64,000 nucleotides of DNA from Uloborus plumipes (lineage: Eukaryota; Arthropoda; Arachnida; Araneae; Uloboridae), in NCBI GenBank assembly GCA_038373865.1, contig JAXGGA010005834.1, forward strand, positions 1-64,000. The letters run 5' to 3'. The notes below the pieces were generated by a model. It was not told the DNA's origin. It did not search any database and saw nothing but the letters and a program-made list of their open reading frames with translations. Positions 45,488-56,531 of this stretch are shown in pieces. The number at the start of each line of letters is the position of its first letter. Position 1 is the first letter of the stretch. Made by a program: the position numbers and the translations under genes.

Positions 45488-46270
45488 CAGTAATATCTGG
45501 CACAAAACAAAGCTGAATCATTTTTTCACCTCTACTGGTCTCGTAGTATCTCTCTACTTTAATATTTTTTGTAGACAGTAATAGTGATGTAAAATTCCTG
45601 GGAATTTATGTTCGAGGAAATATTCCCAGGGAATGTTTCCTGAAATATACCCAAAATTCATATATTTCTGGGACTTTGTGGGAAGTTAGAATGTATGACA
45701 CAAATAGTTGAAAAATACTTTTTTATTTTATTACATAGCAAATAATTTCTAAATTATAGTCTAATATCATCATTATTTGACTAAAAAATTCAAAAACTTC
45801 TTTTCAAAAAATGAAAGAGCGTATGAAGAAATAACAATTAGTGATAACTAAAACTTCTTGTATAACTAATGAAAGCTAGAAGAAACATAAAGAGACCAAG
45901 TAATGACACATAAAATTACATATTTCATCTAGATTCCACAGGAGCCAGTACTTATTTTACTACCGTTTTTCGATACCTTCACAAAAATTATGTTTTAAAA
46001 TTGGTACTTTCACAAAAATAAAATAAAAAAAAATCAGCACCTTTATAAAAATGTTTGATCATGTTCACAAAAATAACATTAAAAATTGTTAGTTTTCTAC
46101 CGAAATTTACTCGTAAAATAGAACGCTAAGGTGAGGATTCATGTGAGCACCCCATGAGTAACAAGTCCATTTGAAATTAAACCTTTTCATTTTCTCAATG
46201 ATGAAGTGTAGTATATTTCCCATGCTAAAACTTAGATATTAATTGTTGGATTTATTTTGCCTTTTTGTAG

Positions 46271-46480
46271 ACAAGTGGCTGCTTGGACTGGATATTTGAC
46301 AAAACATCTAATTTAAAGCTTTCTCATTTTGTTAAGACTGTCAGTGTTTGGCTGGTAAAAATGTTACTGAACACTAACAGTCTTAATGGCATGAGATGGA
46401 AGTTTTCATTAGACATGTGAACAGATGGTGTTCAAAGACTACTCGAAATTTGGAATGCTTGCTGTGTATTAAAGTATATG
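46271..46480 (+). ncRNA. Exon-like unit B with conserved hairpin
   Basis: Preceded by GGATTTATTTTGCCTTTTTG then TAG, and followed by ATG/GTAATT. The intron end before it is nearly identical to that before unit C, showing the duplication included intron sequence. It contains hairpin 46322-46396. Confidence 0.5.
46322..46396 (+). ncRNA. microRNA-like hairpin B
   Basis: The 5' arm TTAAGACTGTCAGTGTTTGG is identical to A and C. In the 3' arm one C is changed to T, which keeps a G-U pair. The loop (CTGGTAAAAATGTTA) differs most. Confidence 0.55.
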
Positions 46481-47285
46481 GTAATTATCTCGGTTATTAT
46501 TAAATGCCATTATTAGTATTTTCAGAAGCCTGTCCAAAATACAATAATCCCTCGTAACATTGTGCCTCATTATATTGCTCATTCAGATATATCTGGCCTT
46601 TCTTGTGTCCCCTGAAAAAATAGAAAATGTAATGAAAAAGAATGTTTCTTTTTATTTAACTACAGGAAAAAATAGATATTTCTTAGACAAAGAATTTTCT
46701 CCTGTGTTGATTCTTTGGAACAGAACTGGCATATCTTCCATTCATTTAATTCATTGCAGTTTAAAATGGCTTTCAATTCCTGTTCTACCATAAAACATTT
46801 AAAAAATTTATTTTATTTTGATTAAAAGAATAGTCCTAAGTATTACAGTAAAGTAATCCTTTTGTAAGTGCCCATGTTATCAATTGAATCATCAATTTTT
46901 AGGACTTCTTTTATATCGCGTTTTCAGATATATCACGTTTTTTTGCTGTCTTCTGACTAGTGCAATATAATAAGGGGTTATTAAATTCTTGTGCAACTTT
47001 CCTCCTTAAGTTTTACTTTGGAGGCAATGAATTTAAATTTTGATTCCTCTCTCTCTCTCTACATCAAATACTTTACTTGCCGGAAAAGTACTTTATTTTT
47101 AAAACATGGAATCTATAAAAATTTGGAATGACCCACTTATTAAAGTTCTCAGTTTGAAAAATAATTTTTTTTTTTAAATATCCAACTTAAAAACACAAAG
47201 CACTTCACTTGTAAGAATTGTTAAGTATATTGTGTACCATGGTTTGCCGAAATATATCAATTGATATATACCATGTTATCACTAT

Positions 47286-49485
47286 CAGGGGTCTGGCCAG
47301 AGGAAATTTGGGTCCGTTAACGGACCCTTCACAAAAATACGATCAAGCAAAACGGACCCTTCACAAAAATACGATCGAGCAAAACGGACCCTTCACAAAA
47401 ATACAACTAAGCATAACGGATTCTTCACAAAATGCTGATCAAACAAAATGGACATTTCACACATTATTCATTCAAACAGCAAATCTGAAATCAAAGTAAC
47501 GCATAGCATATTTCTTTGTGCCCGTAACTTTTGGGCCTTTTCTGAAGTTAAAAAAGGGAATCGTTTATCCGCCAATTTTGCCGAAAAAAAAATAAAAATA
47601 AAGTCAAAACAAAAAAAAAAGTCGGGAGGACGAAATTAACAGCTTAAAAAAGGTAGTTGTTTTGCTTTAATAGTTCTGCTTGTTTGTTTCATCATATGCA
47701 AATCAAAATGGCTTGCTGCGATGTTGCTGTAATAGATTTCTCTGGAAATGCAGAGTAAGGATTTTTCTCCCTGCTCTCCACTTAAACGAGAAGGAGATAA
47801 TAATAGCAATTATCCTGGAAATGAACTTAGAACTGCAAACAGATAGCTGGGGTTGGGGAAAAAAATGGGATCGCTTCTCATAGAATGATCAGCTATTTAA
47901 AATTATAGCTATCTGACATCTTTGGTGCGACATTTTGAACTAATTTTGGCAGAAAATTATCTGGATTTTTTTTTTTTAATGCTTACACAAGGATGGAGTT
48001 TTGGTTATATTTCCTTAATATTATTATTTGGTTATATATTATTGGCGGTATTACATTACAGGAACTAATGTATTTTGTCGTCTGTTAATATTGGAAGTTT
48101 AGTATTGTCTGCTTTGCTATGTTTCTCTACTCCCTACTACCGTATTTTTTCTCCAAATTTTTGGCGAATATGTCGGTTATTATTAATGACATTCATCATA
48201 GAAACCGGATGAAATGTAATTCTAAAATTTTTGACTTTAATAAATTGTTTATTTACCATTTTTATACTTCTGATGCTTTCATTTTGAAAAATGCGATCTC
48301 TGCATCTGATATGAAAATCGAATTTTACCTATTTTTCAAGCTAATAGGGTAGTTTTCGATTTTTCAATTTTATTTTTATATGATAGAGTAACATGTGTGA
48401 ACATCATCGGTGAAAAAATTTTTGCGATACGATAAGTAGTTTTTTTTTAAATAATTTTTAAAGTTCAAGAAAATGTGACGTCACTCGGCTGCGGAAGAAA
48501 CGTCATCGGTACTTCCGCCGCGCCTCAGCCGACCGGGAGAAGCGAGGTAAACGCTTGGCTACGTTGAAGACGCACTTGAAGACTATTAACTCCTCGTGAT
48601 TTTGGAAGATTTAAATCGCTCGTCCTCTCGAAAATAGGCAAAAACCATCATTGATGTCACTTGAGGGAGATTGTTGGACTGTCCTTTGACGTATCCTGTC
48701 TCCATCATGCATCAAAAGGATTATTAAATATCTAAAAATTAAAAATAACTACGCGCTCAAAATGTCCGTAGCGATAACACGGGTCTGTCGCGGAGAGCTG
48801 AGGATTGAGGCCGAGTGACGTAACTCGTGACGTATCAGAAAAGCGCGCTTTTGCGCGTCGAATTTTTAAAAATTCATTAAAAATCAATCGTTGTGTTTTA
48901 AAATACGGCAGTGGTGAATTTTGGAGTTTTGAGGGTCAAGTAACAATATTTAATGATCAAAATGGGGATTTTTAATAGGTCACAACTACCCTATTACTCT
49001 TTGTTAGGAGGCAAATAAATCAACATTCGCTTTATTTTTTGTTCAGATCATTATTTTATTTTTTAAAGCAAAATTAACTGTTCTTTTATGAGTCTAAATG
49101 TTAAACGCTGAATGGATCGTTTCATTTTATTTTTGCATTAATTGTGTTAACAGACATTAATAATCTGTTTATCATAGACCCTTAAAATGGAATTGTAAAA
49201 AAATTTTTGCCAAAATAAATTCGTTTATATTCCGTTTTCATGATTTTGATGCCATCACTTTGAAATCTGCAATTTCTTTGCATCCGCTACAGGAATCAGA
49301 ATTTTTGATATTTAATACGCTTTTTAAAGAGAAAAATAAATGAAATTTATTTTTTTTTTATGAAATTCAAAAAAAAATTTTTTTTTTCAAAATTGTTTGA
49401 TTTTTTTACAAAATTATTTTATTTTTCACAAAATTTAGTTGTTCACAAAAAACGGACCCTGTGAAAAATCCTGGACAGACCCCTG
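47286..49485. mobile_element. hAT-like element with CGGACCCTTCACAAAAAT repeats
   Basis: Ends CAGGGGTCTGGCCAGAG and CTGGACAGACCCCTG, about 2.2 kb. Just inside the left end CGGACCCTTCACAAAAATAC repeats three to four times with a ~33-bp period. Flanks CACTAT/ACTAAT are only similar. The interior is AT-rich and contains another MITE (48345-48993). No transposase recognised. Confidence 0.7.
48345..48993. mobile_element. MITE with TAGGGTAGTT ends
   Basis: Left TAGGGTAGTT and right AACTACCCTA, with the inverted repeat extended by AA/TT outside. An inner inverted pair GTGACGTCACTCGGC and GCCGAGTGACGTAAC marks a GC-richer core (48470-48850). Nested in the hAT-like element. Confidence 0.65.
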
Positions 49486-49492
49486 ACTAATA

Positions 49493-49760
49493 CAGGGGTC
49501 AATCTAGAGAGAAATTAGGTTCGTTAAAGGACCCTTCACAAAATTCAGGCATTCAAAAAAGGACCCTTCACAAAATTCAGTCACTCAAAAATGGACCTTT
49601 CACAAAAATCCCGCACTCAAAACTGACTCTTCACAGAAGTCCGAGTTTACGGAACGATAGGGAATATTTTTTGCCGTAACTGCTTTTCACAAAATTAGGA
49701 ATTAGTTTTCACAAAATTCCAAAAACAGGACCTTGGTCAAATATCCTGGATTGACCCCTG
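49493..49760. mobile_element. Short relative of the preceding hAT element
   Basis: 268 bp with ends CAGGGGTCAATCTAGAG and CTGGATTGACCCCTG and internal GGACCCTTCACAAAATTCAG repeats. Only seven bases from the larger relative ending at 49485. CTAATA/CTATAT flanks are close to a duplication. Confidence 0.75.
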
Positions 49761-50213
49761 CTATATATATCCAACATTTATTTTGAAATTATCATGGTAT
49801 GTTCCATATTTATTTTTAGAACTACGATATTTTCATCATATAAATTATATTTGTCACATTAATAACGTTTATTTCTTATTAAAATAATCAAAAAGTGACA
49901 CTATATTTATTTGATGTATTAATGTATCATTACTTTTAGTGTAATACTCATAAAATTATTAGCAATATAACACTTATTATAAATTAAAGGTGCCAAGTGA
50001 AATGTTAAACATTGGTCAGACAAAGAAAATGTCGGCATCCAATGTAATAACCAATATAAATTAAAAGTAGGTAATTTTCATTTTTTATAATATTAAATTC
50101 TCATATTTCACAAATGATTGTAAATATCATTCATATGAAAATACTGTTTAAAGTACATTTATTTCTACACGAAATGACGTCGGACATTTTGCTATATCAA
50201 AATATCCGATATA

Positions 50214-50382
50214 CTGTAGTCCCTGCTAAATCGGGTAACAGATAAACGAATGCCCCGCTTATTCGAATAAGACATCCCAGAACAGAATATTTCCCCATGA
50301 AATAGACGCAATGTTAAAGATCCTGGCTTAATCTAATAATATTTCTTGAAACCAGCAGTATTCATTTAAGCAGGGCAGACAT
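50214..50382. mobile_element. Diverged copy of the GCTTAATCG element
   Basis: AATCGGGTAACAGATAAACG, AATGCCCCGCTTATTCGAAT and the trailing TTTAAGCAGGGCAGAC match the right and left ends of the element at 10537-11056 in inverse orientation, with a shorter interior. Confidence 0.65.
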
Positions 50383-50547
50383 TTTTTCAAAATATCGGAT
50401 ATTTTCGAAAGTGTCATGGTTTTGAACCCTGTTGTGAACACACGAAACTAATTTATTTAATACTTCTTTGAAGAAATCTGGTACTTTTATTTTTTATGCT
50501 TTAAATTTGATAATTATAATTGTTGGATTTATTTTGCCTTTTTGCAG

Positions 50548-50768
50548 ACAAATGATTGATTGAAATTGAATGAATTATTCAACAAGATGTCCACTTTAAA
50601 CCTTTCTCATTTTGTTAAGACTGTCAGTGTTTGGCTGATGAAAAAGTTACCGAACACTAACAGTCTTAATGCCATGAGATGGACATTTTCATCAGACATG
50701 GGAACAGATGGTTTTCGAAAAGCTATTCCTACAAATTTTTAAAATTTGAACCACTTTCTCTACAAAAG
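50548..50768 (+). ncRNA. Exon-like unit C with conserved hairpin
   Basis: Bounded by GCCTTTTTGCAG and AAAAG/GTATGT. Contains hairpin 50605-50679. A 60-codon frame starting MKLNELFNKMSTLNL (50560-50742) spans the hairpin and could encode a small protein; the other units lack its start. Confidence 0.5.
50605..50679 (+). ncRNA. microRNA-like hairpin C
   Basis: Same arms as hairpin A; the loop differs at one base. An outer TGTCCA/TGGACA pair (about 50589 and 50680) lengthens the stem here. Confidence 0.55.
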
Positions 50769-52370
50769 GTATGTGAATTTTTTTGCACTTATTATCTGCT
50801 TATTATTTTTATAGTCAAATTTTGAGGTCTCTAAATCCCTTGATATTTTTGGTTTGCATTTTTCCTTGCTTTTTTGTGCTTTCTTATGTTATCTACAAAA
50901 AAAAAAAAGTTGAATTTTTTTAGCATTTTGGCCAGCAAGATGAGGTTCGGTCTTCCGTAAAAAAAAAGATTGGGCACCACTGTGCTATAAGGTAATAAAC
51001 AGATATCAGTGGGAAAATTTACCTTTTTTTTGATAAATTTTGCTTTTTCGTGTTGGATTTTAACTTTAAATGACCTCTAAAAAATACGAAAAATTACGTC
51101 AAAAATCAACCAGAGTGGTTGTTTTTCATTCATTTTTATGAAATGATGTGTAAAATGTCCGAAGTCATGGAATTTTCAGCTTATTTTGGTGAAATTAATC
51201 AATCCACTGAGTAAAAAATCGTTTTTCACTCGATCATCCCTTTATAACTATAGAAAGTGTGGGGGCAAGGCTCCTTTACTTTCGGAAGTGAGGGGGCTGT
51301 CACCCACCTTTGCCCCCCTGTATGCGCCGCCTATGCCTATCAATTGTATTACTTGCAGTGTGCAGTAAAGTTATAAATACATCAGTTATCTGTTGTGTGC
51401 ATCCCACTTTTTTCCTTTTAAATCTTTTTTTGACATCTGTTAAAAATTCACAATCGCACATTTTCTGGACAATCTGTAAGAATCTGTGTAAGGCTTTAAA
51501 TCTTCACGAAGCTTAGAAAAATGACTTGCATTCTTTTGACCATTGAGATAATCATGGTAAATTTAAACTGTTTTATGAATTTTGTTCTTGTTGACCTTTG
51601 ACCAAGCTATGTAGCCCAGATGAAAAAACAGATCAAACTAAAATTTCCCAGTTTTCCCTCCTCGTATCTGCCAAACTACCATCTTTTTAAAGCTTCCAGC
51701 TGTTTATATCAAGGATCTATCCAAACTGGTGGGGAGTTGGCAGTGGTGAAAGGTTCTAGTGGAAGTGGGGGTAATAAAAGAGGAAACGGGGAGGATATTA
51801 GTTCAACAGATATTTTGAGGGCAAACTGGATATCATAACTTTTAGAGGCCGAGGGTTTTGGGGTTTAGCATGAAGTTATATTTTTTTTGTGGGGAAGAAT
51901 GTCAAGATTCTTGGGGATACTTTTCAAGGCGCGCTTTTTTTTTTGTTTGTGGGTCTTTAAAAAAAGTAAGTTAAATTAGTAATCGATCGTTGTTTTAAAA
52001 TTCGGCAATGGTTTAGTTATGTGTTTTGAAGTCTCTCAACAATATCTATTCGTCGCGGTAGGAATATGAAAAAGGTCGAAAGTTCCCTATTCAACTCTAT
52101 TACTAAAATAGCAAAAAAAGAAAAAAGATGCCTCTGTTCCCCACACTGTGCAAGAAAAAACTGCAATGGAAAAGAAAAATTCACTCTGCTTTTATTGAAT
52201 TATAATACACGCAAATATTTAACATAAAATAAGTGCACAGCGAAATCTTCCATAGAGGGTTGGGGGATTGGAAAAATAAAATCTCTAAATAAAAAATAGT
52301 TGAGAAAAATAAGTGGCTCAGATCTCACGTGGGTGTGTCGTGATAAGAGAAAAAGAGGTAGCTCTGGCTG
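50769..52370. other. Spacer without recognised genes
   Basis: A lone hAT end (TTGGGCACCACTGTG, about 50970-50984) was noted. The rest is AT-rich without coding exons. Confidence 0.4.
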
Positions 52371-52900
52371 CCCAGGCAAAACTTAATGTTCTTGTTGCAT
52401 TCAGCATTAAAAAAAATCGTTCTCAAGCTTATTTCATATTAAGAGAATGAAAATGAGAAAATAAAGGATTTTGCAAATATGCCTGAAAATTATAAATTCA
52501 CTAGGTTTTCGAAGGGTTTTTTTCCACCATGATTGAAATTACACAGAAACCCTTATTTTACATTGTCCGCTTAGTATGTTAATCTCGAACAATCAAGATT
52601 CTATTCAATCTTGACGCTGACAAGATTTATGCAATCTTGATATTGCTAGAAGAAATCGATAATGATATGTCAAGATGTATGCAAGATTGCATAAAGATTG
52701 ATATAACAGGATTATTATAACAATCTTTATGCAATCTTCATATTGCACGACGAAATCAATAATGATATGTCAGGATGTATGTAAGATTGTTATAACGATT
52801 GTTACAACAATCTTTATGCAAGATTAAATACTCTATCTTGTCGCCGTCAATACGATATCAAGATCCGTCAAGATTGTTGCAAGAAGTTTTGCTTGTAGGG
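52371..52900. mobile_element. Repeat element with CAAGCAAAACTTCTTGCAA ends, copy 1
   Basis: The right end GTTGCAAGAAGTTTTGCTTG, then TAGGG, is matched in inverse by CCCAGGCAAAACTTAATG at the left. The interior repeats ATCTTGACG, GATTTATGCAATCTT and GATATGTCA with a period near 120 bp. No coding frame. Confidence 0.6.
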
Positions 52901-53258
52901 TGACTAAGGCTTAATGCTAAAAATTCCGGATTTTACATTCTTCTTCAAAAAGTTCGCTTAATACTTTTTTCTACCAACAGATCAAAATCGTTCTTCATCT
53001 ACAAGACTCACAAAACTTTTTTTTTTTCAAGGAGTACGAGTTTCATAGCTGTTTAAAGCCGCTCATACATTCTTTTTATTCTCTCTCTTATGATCCTATG
53101 TGAGAGGGGTTTCCTCCGATCGTTTGACTTAATCTTTCTTCACAACAACTGAGGACCGGAGCTGCTGAAAGTCATCTTAAAATTGACTCAGAAGTCAATA
53201 TCGCACGTATCATCTATCAAATCACGAAGTCATATAATAATCGATTCAATATTCGCTT

Positions 53259-54596
53259 CCCAGCTAACAAAACTTCTTGCCTCACTTTACTGATTTTCGA
53301 TTGTTAGAGTCTTGCCATAAGATTGTCTGGAAAGGAGCGTGCAACCTAATGTCAAGAAAATAACAAGAGAGATAGTTAATCTTGCATAAATATTGTCCCA
53401 AGTAGCATAATCCCGTTACATCACGTTTTCCCGAAGAGTTGACATAACGTTACTTGTAACGTAAAAAGAGCGATAATTTGTCAAGTTGCATTTCGGTAAT
53501 GCAACGGTTGCAGAACAGTTGCTTGTCACGGTTTGTCAACGATACTGAAACGCTACATCAATGACATTTTTAACGTTATATCAACTTTACGCTTCATGAC
53601 GTTGCAGCAGCATTCGACTTTTCACCGATTCATCAAGATCAAAGATTTACAAACATTTTAAATAAAAATTATATAATTGAATGATTTTATTCAATTGCTT
53701 TTGTCAAAAAAATATCATCTTTATTCAAACCGATCAAGATGATCTTTATCGACGTTGATTTAAATCAACGACGATAACACTATTTTAGGGTTACGGACTC
53801 TTAATAAATTTCCAAAGTACTAAAATAAGAAAAGCATGTTTTTAGAACTAAAGACAACGAATACTAACGAGAAAGAAAAAACTTCACAAAAAAAGTAATG
53901 CAGAATACATACCTTTATTTGAATCTAATTGAATGAAAACCGATCACGCACAACACAGCAGCAGAGACTCGACAATGAAGAATGCAAAGATTCCCGCCAA
54001 AAAGCGACTAGTTGAGCAGTGGATGTAGAAAACAACGATAAGCAACGCGATGTTGCGTTATGTTTGTCAACGTTTCAAGTATAATTAATTTGCCACGAAA
54101 TTTTGCTTTTCAAAATTTTGCTTTTGTGACAAATCTTCAAAATAGCGTGTTATCACGTTGCCTGGAAAACAGTAACGATCTGTCAACCAATTGTAACGTA
54201 ATGAAACGTAAAGGTTGCGTTTCAGTGTTACTTGGGGTCATGACAAGAAAATGTCAAGATCTAGACGGCATGCAAGGTGATTTATTTTCTTTTCACTGTA
54301 AATTCATGAGTTAAATAGAAATGCCTGGTATAAAACTCCGCGCATGCGCCTCTCTCCTATTGTGAGTGCTAATGATCTTGACGGCCCTGAAGATATCCAA
54401 AATATTCTTTTCAATCTTGACGCTGACAAGATTTAAGCAATCTTGATATTGCAAGACGAAATCAATACTGATTGATTCAAGATTTATTGAGTCAAGATTT
54501 ATGCAAGATTGCATAAGTCTTGTCATAACAACCTTGACGCCGACAATACAATAACAAGATCCGTCAAGATTGTTGCAAGAAGTTTTGCTTGTAGGG
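53259..54596. mobile_element. Repeat element with CAAGCAAAACTTCTTGCAA ends, copy 2
   Basis: Left CCCAGCTAACAAAACTTCTT and right AAGAAGTTTTGCTTGTAGGG. The right 200 bp matches copy 1 (CAAGATCCGTCAAGATTGTT). Interrupted by the element at 53397-54236. Confidence 0.6.
53397..54236. mobile_element. MITE with CCCAAGTAGCA ends, nested
   Basis: About 840 bp, left CCCAAGTAGCA and right TGTTACTTGGG, with many AACGTNA/TAACGTT motifs inside. The single end at 1251 belongs to the same family. Sits in copy 2 of the CAAGCAAAAC family. Confidence 0.65.
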
Positions 54597-55226
54597 TTCT
54601 GATCATATGAAACGATGAAGACGAAGTAGAATTTAATCACGAAGCAAATTTTAAATTTGATAGCATAGAGCGTACGCAGCGTGTTCCGTTAAACCTGCAT
54701 GACCTTTAATTTTGTAACCGTTCATCCTAGATGCTTTCTTTTAATAATGGATCCTTTTCGCGGTGAGGCATGTCCTTTCAACTTTTCACCTGCAGGTATT
54801 TTTATCCAGTACTCAGTGTTAGTAGTGCTAAATAAATGAGTTATCTAATAATAACTGGTATTTATATACACATTGAACATGCGTAGAGCTTACATCGGCT
54901 CAGGATTGCTTGAAAATTCTGAGAAAAGGGATGAGAAAGATATATAAATATGTGACTTTTCTCTTATTTTGTCACGAGGAGCTAAGAGACTTTAAATCAG
55001 GAAAATAAAGCTTATATTTCGCACCAGACGAGTCATTCATCATTGTGTTATATCATTCCTAAGTAAAAAGTTTAAAAAGACCTATTTTTTGACTACAAAT
55101 ACCAGTTTTTACGCTGAAAAAATATGAGTGCTGATAGACGTCAGAAAATCGGATTTTCGTTTTCTACATTCCCTTCAGCGGGCGGTGGGGATACCCGCAG
55201 TGACGTCATGCTATCATCATATCTAA
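54597..55226. other. Spacer without recognised features
   Basis: No repeat boundary or coding exon seen. Confidence 0.45.
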
Positions 55227-55527
55227 GGCAGGGATTCAAGTGAAACACCATTGCAATCGCTTCGAATTACAATCGCTACTGGAAGTGAATTACATTATCA
55301 TCAACTTAACTTGGCACTGACGTCACTACGGGTGGAGCCAATACGAGCTCACAAGCAGTCAGTGATCTCATCTTATTCGCCAAGTAGGCTGACGTTTTAT
55401 CTAGCTCGTTTTTCATAGGCAAACGTCACGCTGACGTCACGATGTTTTTATCAAGAAACGATCTAATGTAATTCATTTCCAGTAGCGATTGTAATTTGCG
55501 ATAGCCTGTTTCACTTGAATCCCTGCC
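55227..55527. mobile_element. PIF/Harbinger-like MITE
   Basis: 301 bp, ends GGCAGGGATTCAAGTGAAAC and GTTTCACTTGAATCCCTGCC (perfect 20-bp inverted repeat) with TAA duplicated on both sides. Related to 22622-22782. A partial second copy follows at 55532-55620. Confidence 0.88.
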
Positions 55528-55531
55528 TAAG

Positions 55532-55620
55532 TCAGGAATTCAAGTGAAACACGGACGATCGAAACTCACCAATGCAATCGCAAATTCCTAAATTTGGATT
55601 CAAGTGAAACGTTACAATCG
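55532..55620. repeat. Partial PIF/Harbinger-like MITE
   Basis: CAGGAATTCAAGTGAAACAC and GGATTCAAGTGAAACGTTAC are end-type sequences of the neighbouring family without the partner end. Confidence 0.65.
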
Positions 55621-56188
55621 CCAAATTTTATACCTCTTGAAAGATAATCGGGAGAAAACATTCTCCTTTTTCATCTGAAAGATCTCCAGTAATCTATATA
55701 TATAAAAATGAGTGTATGTATACTTGTTCTCTATACAAATCTACAGTTTGCGTCAGATTTTCATCAAACTTGACACAGAGGTTCCTTGATGCCCTAGAAT
55801 TCTCATTACTGCCGATAAATGGATGCCTCTCCCAAATTCAAACTCAAAATAAAGAAAAAATCTTGACTCTCAATGTAAAAACATACTAAACAACATTTGC
55901 AGAACTCAAACATTATGGCACTCTCCGCGTTGAGAAAAAATGGAATAAACAAACAGCTTCTCACTGCCGAGGAAGGCATCTCACGTCTTCTTACCCTGTC
56001 GTATACTTCTCGGCGCGATTCTAGATACCTTAAATTAGAAGTGGCTTTGAGATTAGCGATTATTCGTGTCTCATGAGATGTGACGTCACGGGGCACAAAA
56101 AACCCGTATTCTCGGTATCGACTATATTGACGATACAATGAGAGTAGGGCCCCTGAGGAGAGAAATCGAAGACTAGCGACAAATTGTC

Positions 56189-56245
56189 GCCGTCATATCT
56201 CTAATGTGCATTGTCGCCGACAATGCACATTAGAGATATGACGGC
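56189..56245. repeat. Perfect palindrome, 28-bp arms, 1-nt centre
   Basis: GCCGTCATATCTCTAATGTG and on to GTCG (56189-56216) is exactly reverse-complemented at 56218-56245 around a single C. It covers the start of the Helitron open frame. Confidence 0.95.
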
Positions 56246-56456
56246 TAGAGTATTAGAAAGCAATGAGCAGCGTGAGTATCGTCTAAGAGATCTGAGAGAT
56301 AGAGCAACTAGATCAAGACAATCGGAGACAGTGAGTCAGCGTCAGTTTCGTTTAAAAAAACAACAAGAGAGAACTACTACATCAAGACTAAATTTATTTA
56401 TTCTTGCGCCTGAAGGTGATACTAAGAACGTTGTTTATGAACAAGTTTTGCGTTAA
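56211..56456 (+). pseudogene. Deleted Helitron Rep-helicase remnant
   Basis: An 81-codon frame with two parts. The first, ESNEQREYRLRDLRDRATRS then SETVSQRQFRLKKQQERTT, is the repeated E(S/T)-QR-R-L charged motif found at the start of many Helitron proteins. The second, NLFILAPEGDTKNVVYEQVL, resembles the extreme C-terminus of Helitron helicases (APxGxTKNVVY). The ~1300 residues expected between them, including the HUH nickase and helicase, are missing, yet the frame is open across the join. Family assignments are from memory. It cannot transpose itself. Confidence 0.65.
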
Positions 56457-56531
56457 ATTTTTATTAGAATTTTTTGAGAAGCTAAAGTTTTATATTAATA
56501 CGCACCCGGGCAACGCCGGGCATAAAGCTAG

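Larger units (their letters stand above)
55693..56531 (+). mobile_element. Helitron, internal-deletion derivative
   Basis: 839 bp from 5' TCTATATATATAAAAATG to a 3' hairpin (CCCGGGCAACGCCGGG), then CATAAAG and CTAG, placed between host A and T. It contains a short frame (56211-56456) with Helitron-protein end motifs and a 57-bp palindrome (56189-56245). All standard Helitron boundary signs are present. Confidence 0.9.
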
